DNA of 7,972 nt from CAYXPG01 sp964564845 (GTDB lineage: Bacteria > Planctomycetota > Phycisphaerae > Sedimentisphaerales > Anaerobacaceae). Numbering within the stretch: the stretch's first letter is position 1; every line of letters starts with the position of its first letter. The notes below the pieces were generated by a model, which saw nothing but the letters and a program-made list of their open reading frames with translations, did not search any database and had not been told where the DNA came from. Shown here in pieces: positions 1 through 6,232 of the stretch. Position numbers and translations under genes: made by a program. Location of the stretch: NCBI GenBank assembly GCA_964564845.1, contig CAZMCN010000101.1, forward strand, positions 1 through 7,972. The letters are read 5' to 3'.

Positions 1-1877
1 ATGATTAAACAATCTCCGGCCTTGCCGCCAAGTCCAATATCGTTTGGGACGAATTGGATACCGAGGGTTTCGGCGAGGACGGGATGTTTGCCCTCATTTA
101 TGAGCAGCTCTGGAGAGGTTGTTATTTTGGGGCGGATGTAATTGCGTCGTTGAGCCAGGTATGCCAGTGCGGCGAGACAGTCACATTGTGCGAGGGTGTC
201 TGCAAGAGACTGGAGGCGGCTGATATACTGTGCGGTGTGACGGCTGATTTGCTCGAATAGCTGCTGCTCTAAGTGCAGCGCCCTTTCAGCGGCGTCGAGC
301 GCTTTGATTTCATATTCTTTTAGTTCGTCGGTGATGTAGCGTTCGGCATTTTTGATTGTCTGCTTTCGTACGTAGTGGGGCGGGGCCTTGTCGGCTGATG
401 AATGGTTAATTTCGAGGTAATAGCCGAAGACCTTGTTGTAGCCGATTTTAAGATTTGCGATTCCGGTTCGCAGGGCCTGCTGTTTTTGATAGTTTTTCAG
501 CCAGGTTCGGCCGTCTTTTGATATTGAACGTAGTTTGTCGAGTTCATCACTGAAGCCGGTTCGTATTACGCCACCATCGCGAAGGTGGGTGGGACTGTCG
601 GGCTCAATAGCGGCTTCGAGTAAATCGGCCAGTTCGTCCATATTGTCACATTTTCCGGTGAGCTGTACGAGCAGGTCGGCTTTGAATGGTTGCAGGAGCT
701 CGGTCAGCAGCGGCACTTTTCTCAATGTAGCAGCAAGGGACAACAAATCTCTCGGATTTGCCCGGAACGTGCTGATACGGGCTGCGATTCTCTCAGTATC
801 GGCTATGGTTGAAAGCAGTTTGCGAAGAGCAGTTAATTGGGTCTGGGACTTTTTGAGCAGCTCAACGGCGTCCTGGCGAAGCTCGATAGAGCCGATGTCG
901 CATAGTGGCATACAAAGCCAGTTGCGAAAGGTGCGGGCACCCATTGGGGTCAGTGTTTCATCGAGGCAGTCGAGCAGGGAGCCTTTTTTTCCTTCGGTGC
1001 GGATTGTCCGGAGGATTTCGAGACTGTGGAGAGAAGTCTGGTCGATTTGCAGGAAATTTTTTCGATTGATTTTCTTTAGACTCTGGATGTGGCCGAGTGT
1101 TTTTTTTTGGGTTTCGTTTAGATATTCGATGACGGCACCGGCGGGTGGGATGAGGAGCTGCTCGCCGTCGGAGATGCCGAATCCTTCGAGGGTGGTTGTG
1201 CCGAAATGTTTGAGGAGTCGCTGCTTTGCCTGATAATTGTCGAAATACCAGGATGGGCGCTCGGTTACAATTGCACCGGTCAGCAGAGCGATGTCTTTGG
1301 CCAGTTTCCTTGTTTCAGCTTCAAATAGTTCGCCTCGTCTGTCGGGGAGCAGACATTCGGCAGGGGAGAGGCGGAGCAGTTCATCGAGCAGTTTGGCTTC
1401 CTGGATTTGCTGAACGAAAAAATGGCCTGTTGAAATGTCGACCCAACTGATTGCGGCCGTTGGGTTTGGTGTAAGGCTGACGGCACAAAGGAAGTTTTCC
1501 TGCTTTGCGTCTAAAAGGATGTCATCGGTGAGGGTGCCGGGCGTTACAATTCGGACGACATCTCGTTTTACGACGCCTTTAGCGTTTTTGGGGTCTTCTA
1601 CCTGCTCGCAGACGGCGACTTTGTAGCCTGCCTCGAGCATTTTTTTCAGGTATCCGTCAACGGCGTGATAGGGTACGCCGGCTAATGGAATGGGATTGTT
1701 ACCTTTGCTGCGGGAGGTCAGGGTCAGGCCGCAGACCTTTGAACAGGTTATGGCATCGTCGTAAAAAGTCTCGTAAAAATCGCCCATGCGAAAAAACAGG
1801 ATGCAGTCGGGGTATTTTTCCTTGAAGTGTGAAAACTGCTTCATCGCAGGCGTTAATTTTTCAGTTTTTGCGAACAT
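1..1877 (-). CDS. mutS: DNA mismatch repair protein MutS (partial, C-terminus beyond window)
   Basis: MutS recognises base mismatches and small loops in DNA and starts mismatch repair with MutL. I translated this frame by hand from the ATG at 1877; it stays open to the window edge, giving 625 residues of a protein usually about 850-890 long. The N-terminal mismatch-binding domain shows MGDFYETFYDDA with the Phe-x-Glu pair at F34 and E36, which in the family stacks on and contacts the mismatched base. The connector, lever and clamp regions follow, with the family hallmark GYNKVFGYYLEI at 479-490. The last visible residues (GGKAGDCLI) lie directly before where the Walker A motif is expected, so the ATPase and helix-turn-helix parts are outside the window. 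No frameshift was found at the positions I checked. It is the last gene of the obgE-coaX-mnmE-like block, 9 bases after the preceding stop. There is no Shine-Dalgarno sequence before the ATG. Identification is very secure. Confidence 0.97.
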   Translation of the reverse strand, partial: MFAKTEKLTPAMKQFSHFKEKYPDCILFFRMGDFYETFYDDAITCSKVCGLTLTSRSKGNNPIPLAGVPYHAVDGYLKKMLEAGYKVAVCEQVEDPKNAKGVVKRDVVRIVTPGTLTDDILLDAKQENFLCAVSLTPNPTAAISWVDISTGHFFVQQIQEAKLLDELLRLSPAECLLPDRRGELFEAETRKLAKDIALLTGAIVTERPSWYFDNYQAKQRLLKHFGTTTLEGFGISDGEQLLIPPAGAVIEYLNETQKKTLGHIQSLKKINRKNFLQIDQTSLHSLEILRTIRTEGKKGSLLDCLDETLTPMGARTFRNWLCMPLCDIGSIELRQDAVELLKKSQTQLTALRKLLSTIADTERIAARISTFRANPRDLLSLAATLRKVPLLTELLQPFKADLLVQLTGKCDNMDELADLLEAAIEPDSPTHLRDGGVIRTGFSDELDKLRSISKDGRTWLKNYQKQQALRTGIANLKIGYNKVFGYYLEINHSSADKAPPHYVRKQTIKNAERYITDELKEYEIKALDAAERALHLEQQLFEQISRHTAQYISRLQSLADTLAQCDCLAALAYLAQRRNYIRPKITTSPELLINEGKHPVLAETLGIQFVPNDIGLGGKAGDCLI

Positions 1878-1885
1878 AGAAGCAG

Positions 1886-1913
1886 ATTATACACGAAGTC
1901 GGCCGTTTAACAA
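1886..1913 (-). promoter_or_regulatory. Candidate sigma-70 promoter abutting the mutS start codon
   Basis: On the minus strand TTGTTA (1908-1913) is followed after 16 bases by a perfect TATAAT (1886-1891), inside the last codons and stop of the MnmE-like gene. Only 8 bases (CTGCTTCT) lie between the TATAAT and the mutS ATG, so transcription would be expected to start at or within a base or two of the ATG. With no ribosome binding site present, this would give a leaderless mutS mRNA. The -10 matches 6/6 and the -35 about 4/6. Function is inferred. Confidence 0.5.
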
Positions 1914-3089
1914 CTCTGTTATGACAGAAAGGGTTTTTCTTTTGGATTTTGTGTTGAGAAGTTGTTTCAGCAGCTTTTCCTGGCGGGCTGTAAAACAGAC
2001 GGGGGCAGAAAGGTCAAGGGCGGCGGCGCCGGAAGTTTGCCGGATTTTGTTTAGAAGGTTTTCGATGCCGGTTTCGAGTTTGGTGCTGAGCAGAACAGTA
2101 TTTTTCAGGGGAACAGGCAGTTGTGCGGGGTTGAATCCGGTTGGTAAGTCGGATTTGTTCAGGACTGTGAGGATTTTCCCTTCTGCTTCGCTCAGGGCGA
2201 GCTTGTCGGTGATTTTTTCAAGCAGCAGGTTGTCAAGCTGGTCTGTGGTTTGGCTGTTGTCCAAGACGAGCAGGACAATGTCGGCCTTTTCTAATACTTC
2301 AGCGGTTTTCTGTTGAGACAGCTCTTCGACGTTTTGTTTCGATGTTGCTGAAAGTTTTTCATCCAAGCCAGCCGTGTCAATTATTTCGACGGAAAGAGGA
2401 GCGATTTTGCATTGAGCACTGAGCCAGTCTCTTGTTGTGCCTTTTATATCGGTAACGATAGCTTTTTGGCGGCCTGCGAGACAGTTCAGCAGCGTACTTT
2501 TACCGGTGTTTGGCGGGCCTACTATTGCAGCTGTGCAGCCGTAAATAATCAGTTTTGCGGTTTGGGCTTTTTGGAGTATTTGCCGCGTGTCGGCTTTAAT
2601 TTCATCGAGAGTTATTTTGTTGTTTAGCCAGTTCCGTACTTTTTTGTTTAGGCCGGTGTTGATTTGATTTTCGAGTATTTTAGTTCCTTCGATTGTTTTT
2701 GCATTTAGCTGGGCGATTTTGGCTTCGATTTGGATTGTGCTGAAATGTTTTTGTGCGGTGAGGGTTTTTGTGAGGAGCTGCTGTGCGGAGAGCAGTTTTA
2801 CCCCATTTTTTTGCAGCAGTTTCATTATCTCGGCTACAATGATTGGATTGCCGTGACAGTTTATGGCAAAGGTCTCTGGTGCTTCACAGCCGATTGTAAC
2901 GTGGTCGATGGCCCTGTTGCCATTGGTGATTGTGCCGAGCAGTATTTGGCCAGGCTGGAAAAGAGCGGTTTTGCGTGCTTTTGGGACAAAGATTTTTTTC
3001 AAGGCGGCATCAGCCTTTTCACCGAAAAGCTGAACGGTTGCTATCGCAGAAGTGCCTTTTCCGGTCATAACAGCAGCGAAAATACTCAT
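1887..3089 (-). CDS. MnmE/TrmE-like GTPase, short form lacking the catalytic C-terminus
   Basis: True MnmE is a potassium-activated GTPase that, with MnmG, modifies the wobble uridine of certain tRNAs. This 400-residue protein has the family layout: an N-terminal folate-binding-like domain (about 1-110), a helical region, and a G domain inserted from about 185 to 350. The G motifs are intact: G1 GPPNTGKST at 191-199, with the Asn (N194) associated with potassium binding in the family; G2 GTTRD at 217-221; G3 DTAG at 238-241; G4 NKSD at 311-314. Two family hallmarks are missing. The C-terminus ends in ELLNGRLRV rather than a terminal CIGK-type motif with the catalytic cysteine, and the conserved GEF(T/S)ERAFLN-like segment of the N-terminal domain is not recognisable. 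Usual length is about 450. An extra stretch DKLALSEAEGK (295-305) sits just before G4. An AGGAG overlaps the coaX stop, but 14 bases before the ATG is a long spacing. GTPase identity is secure; tRNA modification activity is doubtful. Confidence 0.85.
   Translation of the reverse strand: MSIFAAVMTGKGTSAIATVQLFGEKADAALKKIFVPKARKTALFQPGQILLGTITNGNRAIDHVTIGCEAPETFAINCHGNPIIVAEIMKLLQKNGVKLLSAQQLLTKTLTAQKHFSTIQIEAKIAQLNAKTIEGTKILENQINTGLNKKVRNWLNNKITLDEIKADTRQILQKAQTAKLIIYGCTAAIVGPPNTGKSTLLNCLAGRQKAIVTDIKGTTRDWLSAQCKIAPLSVEIIDTAGLDEKLSATSKQNVEELSQQKTAEVLEKADIVLLVLDNSQTTDQLDNLLLEKITDKLALSEAEGKILTVLNKSDLPTGFNPAQLPVPLKNTVLLSTKLETGIENLLNKIRQTSGAAALDLSAPVCFTARQEKLLKQLLNTKSKRKTLSVITELLNGRLRV
2178..2209. 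repeat. Repeat-like short insertion inside the GTPase gene
   Basis: The plus strand reads CCCTTCTGCTTCGCTCAGGG and then CGAGCTTGTCGG. It contains CCCT/AGGG and GCTC/GAGC inverted pairs and is GC-richer than its surroundings. Translated on the minus strand it gives LALSEAEG (residues 297-304) between G3 and G4 of the GTPase, where relatives such as E. coli MnmE have a shorter linker. From memory, closely similar short repeats (translations such as LSEAEG or LSEVEG) are dispersed through some environmental bacterial genomes. I found only this copy in the window, so the repeat call depends on the rest of the genome. Confidence 0.4.
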
Positions 3090-3100
3090 AGCCAGGTAGT

Positions 3101-3886
3101 TTACTCCTTTTGTTCGAGATATTTTCGATAAGCCAAGGCGATACCTTTTACGACGAGGTTCGGGACGTAAGAATCGATGAACTGGCAGTCGTCTTTTATG
3201 ATTTCAGCAGCGGCGCCGGTGATGATGGTTTGCGGCCATCTGCCGATTTTTTCGGCATACCGCCTGATGACCTCCTCGAGTGTGCCGATGGCTGAATAAT
3301 ACAAGCCGCAATTTATGGCCTGTTTTGTGGTCTTGCCGTATGGAGTTTTTGGCTTAGTGACGTTTATCTTCGGCAGTTGTGCGGTGTTTTCCTTTAAGGC
3401 TTTTGCGCTGATTTCAAAGCCGGGACAAATGGTGCCGCCAAGAAAGATACCCTTTTCATCAATCAAATCGATTGTGACCGCTGTTCCGAAATCAGCTACG
3501 ATGACTGCATCCTCGACTACGGCGTAGGCGGCGGCGGCGGCGATAATACGGTCGATACCAACTTTTTGGGGCTCATCGACCGACAAATCCATCGGCAGAG
3601 GTATGTTTTTACCTATGAGCAGTATTTTTTCACCAAGAACTTTCCTTATTAACTTTCGGATGAATTTTGTTTGTTTAGGGCTGACGCTGCTGACGACAAT
3701 TACACCATCGTGTTTTTTTTCTTTTGAACTTTTGGCGATTGGAATTTTACTCCAGGTGGATTTGAAGCATTTGGTCAGTTCTGTTCGGGCCCTGCTGGGT
3801 ATTGAGCTGATAGACTTTTGTCTGCCTTTAAGGAACAGAGCGATAGTGGTATTTGTATTGCCGATATCTACAGCGATTAAATTCAT
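3101..3886 (-). CDS. coaX: Type III pantothenate kinase
   Basis: CoaX phosphorylates pantothenate with ATP, the first step of coenzyme A synthesis, in the cytosol. The 261-residue protein has normal family length and the ASKHA-fold motifs: DIGNTNT at 7-13 (phosphate-binding loop with the metal-binding Asp), GIDR at 110-113 with the presumed catalytic base D112, DFGTAVTID at 132-140, and GGTICPG at 150-156. The C-terminal PNLVVKGIAL segment also fits the family. Type III enzymes are distinct from the CoaA and CoaW types and are typically insensitive to feedback by coenzyme A. The ATG lies 3 bases after the obgE stop (TAA ATT ATG), so translation is probably coupled; the nearest purine-rich stretch (AAAGG) overlaps the end of obgE. 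An A8 run (3713-3720 on the plus strand) falls in a Lys-rich surface-like segment near residues 54-58. The gene appears intact. Confidence 0.96.
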   Translation of the reverse strand: MNLIAVDIGNTNTTIALFLKGRQKSISSIPSRARTELTKCFKSTWSKIPIAKSSKEKKHDGVIVVSSVSPKQTKFIRKLIRKVLGEKILLIGKNIPLPMDLSVDEPQKVGIDRIIAAAAAYAVVEDAVIVADFGTAVTIDLIDEKGIFLGGTICPGFEISAKALKENTAQLPKINVTKPKTPYGKTTKQAINCGLYYSAIGTLEEVIRRYAEKIGRWPQTIITGAAAEIIKDDCQFIDSYVPNLVVKGIALAYRKYLEQKE

Positions 3887-3889
3887 AAT

Positions 3890-4897
3890 TTATTGCGCCT
3901 TTGCCGTTTTAATTTCTTTTGTTTTTTGCCATAATAATTCGATTAGCTCTTTGACGCCTTTGCCGGTTACCGCTGATATGGGGTAAATCGTTTTTTTCAG
4001 TTTTTTTTTGATGTTATTTACTATTTTACCGTCAGGGTCAAGGTCTATCTTGTTTGCGACGATGATTTCGGTTTTTTCGGCCAGGGTTTTGCTGTATTGC
4101 TCCAGCTCGCTTCGTAAGGTGTGGTAGTTCTCCACGGGGTCGGAGCCATCTGTGGGCATTATATCAAGAATGTGTGCGAGAATAGTAGTTCTTTCTATGT
4201 GTTTTAGGAATTCGAAGCCGAGTCCTGCTCCATTGTGTGCCCCTTCTATAAGCCCGGGGATGTCGGCCATAACGAATCGTCGAAAGTCGCTAAGTTCGAC
4301 GATGCCGAGAACGGGCTTGGTTGTGGTGAAGGGGTAATCGGCGATTTTCGGCCTTGCTGCTGAGCAGCGGGAGATGAGCGTGCTTTTTCCGGTGTTCGGC
4401 ATTCCAAGAAGGCCGACATCAGCTATGAGTTTTAATTCGAGACGAATGTTTCTTTCCTTGCCCTTTTTGCCGGGTGTTGTAGTTCTGGGGGTTTGATTGG
4501 TCGAGGTTGCAAATGCTTTATTGCCTTTTCCTCCTTTTCCGCCCCGGCAGATGCAGACCTTCATTCCAACTTTATTGAGGTCTTTAAGCAGTAAGTTCAA
4601 TTCGTCATCATAGATTAGCGTGCCTGGAGGCAGGGGTATTATTAAGTCTTGTCCATCTGCACCTTGTTTGTTATTTGCGGAGCCGTCGGCGCCGTTTTTT
4701 GCGTGCCAGTGATGTTTGCCGGCAAAATCCGTCAAGGTATCGAGATTTTCGACGGCTTGGAAGTAGATGTTTCCTCCTCTTCCGCCGTTGCCGCCATCCG
4801 GGCCGCCTTTTGGGATGAACTTTTCGCGACGGAAGCTTAGACAGCCGTTGCCGCCTTTGCCTGCCCTGACATAGATTTTTGCTTCGTCAATAAACAT
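3890..4897 (-). CDS. obgE: Obg-family GTPase (ObgE/CgtA)
   Basis: Obg proteins are essential GTPases that act on the large ribosomal subunit during its assembly and link it to growth state. The 335-residue protein has the glycine-rich Obg fold at about 1-158, beginning MFIDEAKIYVRAGKGGNGC, with Gly-rich turns at 31-42 and 119-125. The G domain follows: G1 GMPNTGKST at 165-173, switch I YPFTTTKP at 188-195, G3 DIPGLIEGA at 212-220, G4 NKID at 282-285, and G5 SAV at 308-310. There is no additional C-terminal domain, which is common in shorter Obg proteins. Lys-rich coding near residues 296-302 gives an A9 run (4001-4009 on the plus strand). It stands downstream of rpmA, the usual neighbour, but behind a strong terminator, so it needs its own promoter. 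The best candidate is a weak TAAAAT at 4936-4941. No Shine-Dalgarno sequence precedes the ATG. Identification is secure. Confidence 0.97.
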   Translation of the reverse strand: MFIDEAKIYVRAGKGGNGCLSFRREKFIPKGGPDGGNGGRGGNIYFQAVENLDTLTDFAGKHHWHAKNGADGSANNKQGADGQDLIIPLPPGTLIYDDELNLLLKDLNKVGMKVCICRGGKGGKGNKAFATSTNQTPRTTTPGKKGKERNIRLELKLIADVGLLGMPNTGKSTLISRCSAARPKIADYPFTTTKPVLGIVELSDFRRFVMADIPGLIEGAHNGAGLGFEFLKHIERTTILAHILDIMPTDGSDPVENYHTLRSELEQYSKTLAEKTEIIVANKIDLDPDGKIVNNIKKKLKKTIYPISAVTGKGVKELIELLWQKTKEIKTAKAQ

Positions 4898-4940
4898 AGT
4901 TTTTGCATTGTGTAAAAGCGTACGTAGTATTGAGCATTTT

Positions 4941-4974
4941 ATATAAAAAAAGGATGGCGTAAAACCATCCTTTT
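4941..4974 (-). terminator. Rho-independent terminator after rpmA
   Basis: A perfect 10-base-pair stem, AAAAGGATGG (4948-4957) with CCATCCTTTT (4965-4974), encloses a 7-base loop. Read on the minus strand it is followed by a run of seven T residues overlapping the stem end and then ATAT. It lies 24 bases past the rpmA stop, so it should end the rpmA transcript and insulate obgE. On the plus strand the T run is short, so it would work less well in that direction. Confidence 0.9.
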
Positions 4975-4998
4975 ATTTGCTAGAAATTTTTGTTTTTG

Positions 4999-5232
4999 TC
5001 AGACGACGTGGACTTTCCTGCCCTGGAAACGAATAATACCGTCAGTCGTTGCAAATAATGTGAAGTCTCTTCCTATACTGACGTTCGAGCCTGGGAAGAA
5101 TTTTGTTCCACACTGGCGGACGATGATAGAGCCGGCCTTGACCATCTGACCGCCAAAAGTTTTTACGCCTCTGTATTTTGGATTACTGTCTCTTCCGTTC
5201 CTTGAAGAGCCTTGTCCTTTTTTATGTGCCAT
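4999..5232 (-). CDS. rpmA: 50S ribosomal protein L27
   Basis: L27 is a bacterial large-subunit protein whose flexible N-terminus reaches toward the peptidyl transferase centre. The 77-residue protein starts MAHKKGQGSSRNGRDSNP and contains the conserved VKTFGGQMVKAGSIIVRQ and GTKFFPGSNVSIGRDFTLFA blocks (about 24-62). It is a little shorter than the usual 85 or so because the C-terminal tail after GIIRFQGRKV is brief. The N-terminus begins directly with the conserved MAHKK, without the cleaved extension known from Firmicutes. An AAGG lies 9 bases before the ATG. The gene appears to be monocistronic: it has a good promoter upstream and a strong terminator downstream. rplU (L21), which normally precedes rpmA, is absent here; a thioredoxin-like lipoprotein gene occupies that place. 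Confidence 0.98.
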   Translation of the reverse strand: MAHKKGQGSSRNGRDSNPKYRGVKTFGGQMVKAGSIIVRQCGTKFFPGSNVSIGRDFTLFATTDGIIRFQGRKVHVV

Positions 5233-5286
5233 AAGTAAATACCTTAAATTTTTACACTAAATTTTACGTTAATGTCTGTGGCTTAT

Positions 5287-5315
5287 ATTTTAACGGCTTT
5301 AATCTTTATTGTCCA
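5287..5315 (-). promoter_or_regulatory. Candidate sigma-70 promoter for rpmA
   Basis: On the minus strand TGGACA (5310-5315, 5/6 match) is followed after exactly 17 bases by TAAAAT (5287-5292, 5/6 match). The expected start near 5280 gives a leader of about 48 bases, A/T-rich, with a near-duplicate GTAAAATTT / GTAAAAATTT. No other good candidate was seen between the lipoprotein gene and rpmA. Confidence 0.6.
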
Positions 5316-5350
5316 GAAGAATTTTGAGTTTTGTTGCAGTGCCGCTTTTT

Positions 5351-6001
5351 TTATGGCCATTGTGCCTGCAATATACGCTTTATTTCACCTAATTGGAGTA
5401 TATTGACCGTTGCGAGCTTGATTTTGCCCTGTGGGTCAACGAAGAAACTGCAAGGAATAGAATCTATAGTATTATAGGGCTGCGGCACAACAGCCGAATC
5501 AACGGCAAAGACCGGATAGTTGATTCCTTTGTTTTCAGCTACAAATTCTTTTACCATTTTGAGGGTATTGTTTTCTGTAAGAAAAGAGACGGCGAGGATG
5601 GCTAATTTGTCCTTATTGATGATTTTTCGCAATGCGATTATGTGCGGTATTTCTACTATGCAAGGCCTGCACCAGGTTGCCCAAAAGACAATCATAACGT
5701 CCCTGCCGCGATAATCACTAAGTTTGTGCAATGTTCCGTCAAGAGCGGTCAAGGTAAAGTCCGGTGCTGTTTTTCCAACCCAGTTCTGATAAGCAGGTTC
5801 CCAAATTCTTGCGGTCTCAATCACCTCATTCATAGTTAAAGTTGAGGGATTAGCAGGAGCGGGTTCGGTGGGTTTTGCAGGTTGGGTTTTTTCTTCTGTG
5901 GGTGGCGGAGATTGCGGCTGCTTATCCTTTTTGCAACCCGGCAGGATAAATACGACCACGAAAATGAATGGCAGCGATGAATAAAGAAGTTTTTTAATCA
6001 T
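5351..6001 (-). CDS. TlpA/ResA-like thioredoxin-fold lipoprotein
   Basis: This is probably a membrane-anchored, outward-facing thiol-disulfide oxidoreductase of the TlpA/ResA type, which in other bacteria reduces cysteines of exported proteins such as apocytochromes c. With the start at 6001 it has 216 residues. MIKKLL, a hydrophobic stretch (5-20) and LPGC form a lipoprotein signal with lipidated Cys23; Pro at -2 is slightly unusual. A Pro/Lys/Glu/Thr-rich linker (24-55) follows, then the redox domain (about 75-212) with GKTAPDFTL, LSDYRGR, the active site WCRPC (CxxC at 111-114), and the cis-Pro loop SIPCSFFVD (P183). A third mature-domain cysteine, C184, directly follows the cis-proline. 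A start at 6085 in the same frame would add 28 residues ahead of the signal peptide; the shorter start is chosen because AGGAG (6011-6015) sits 9 bases upstream of it. The client protein cannot be told from this window. Confidence 0.9.
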   Translation of the reverse strand: MIKKLLYSSLPFIFVVVFILPGCKKDKQPQSPPPTEEKTQPAKPTEPAPANPSTLTMNEVIETARIWEPAYQNWVGKTAPDFTLTALDGTLHKLSDYRGRDVMIVFWATWCRPCIVEIPHIIALRKIINKDKLAILAVSFLTENNTLKMVKEFVAENKGINYPVFAVDSAVVPQPYNTIDSIPCSFFVDPQGKIKLATVNILQLGEIKRILQAQWP

Positions 6002-6010
6002 TTTAGAATT

Positions 6011-6015
6011 CTCCT
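6011..6015 (-). promoter_or_regulatory. Shine-Dalgarno site that fixes the lipoprotein start
   Basis: AGGAG on the minus strand, 9 bases before the ATG at 6001, is the clearest ribosome binding site in the window. It selects the start immediately before the lipoprotein signal peptide over the in-frame ATG at 6085, which lies upstream of the predicted promoter start. Confidence 0.85.
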
Positions 6016-6042
6016 GTAATTTCAATCTTAACGAAAAAGCTG

Positions 6043-6071
6043 ATTGTACAGGAATGAAGCGTTTGTGTAAA
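6043..6071 (-). promoter_or_regulatory. Candidate sigma-70 promoter for the TlpA-like lipoprotein
   Basis: On the minus strand TTTACA (6066-6071, 5/6 match) and TACAAT (6043-6048, 5/6 match) are separated by exactly 17 bases. The expected start near 6036 gives a leader of about 35 bases containing the AGGAG site. This also argues against the upstream ATG at 6085. Confidence 0.7.
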
Positions 6072-6119
6072 GTCGAAACTGCCAAATTTTTTGTGCTGTA
6101 TTGGTGCGGAAAAGAGTCT

Positions 6120-6148
6120 TTGACCTGGATTTTTGGTGTTGGTACAAT
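6120..6148 (+). promoter_or_regulatory. Candidate sigma-70 promoter for the antiporter
   Basis: TTGACC (6120-6125, 5/6 match) and TACAAT (6143-6148, 5/6 match) are separated by 17 bases. The expected start near 6155 gives a leader of about 78 bases. It points away from the lipoprotein promoter, with 48 bases between the two -35 boxes, so the promoters are back-to-back without overlap. No operator-like palindrome was evident between them. Confidence 0.7.
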
Positions 6149-6232
6149 CTACAGCAATTTGATGAAAAGTGCATTTTATAGTCCTGTGTTTTTAAGGGGC
6201 AGGCAGTTTGAGATACAAAAGAAGATAAGAGG

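Noticed and set aside
535..1233. A 232-codon plus-strand open frame
   Set aside because: It lies antisense to mutS, is rich in Ser and Arg with no recognisable motif, and the opposite frame reads as clear MutS throughout.
1786..2316. A 176-codon plus-strand open frame across the mutS/MnmE-like junction
   Set aside because: It is antisense to two well-supported genes and has no promoter, ribosome site or family likeness.
1887..3089. The MnmE-like gene as a pseudogene
   Set aside because: The frame is open for 400 codons with every GTPase motif intact and neighbours tightly packed, so degeneration in progress is less likely than a divergent short form.
5233..5280. Near-duplicate GTAAAATTT / GTAAAAATTT in the rpmA leader as a regulatory repeat
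   Set aside because: Only two imperfect copies in very A/T-rich sequence; chance is an adequate explanation.
6002..6085. Extended N-terminus for the thioredoxin-like lipoprotein starting at 6085
   Set aside because: The extra 28 residues precede a complete lipoprotein signal peptide, the start lies upstream of the predicted transcription start, and a strong AGGAG serves the ATG at 6001.
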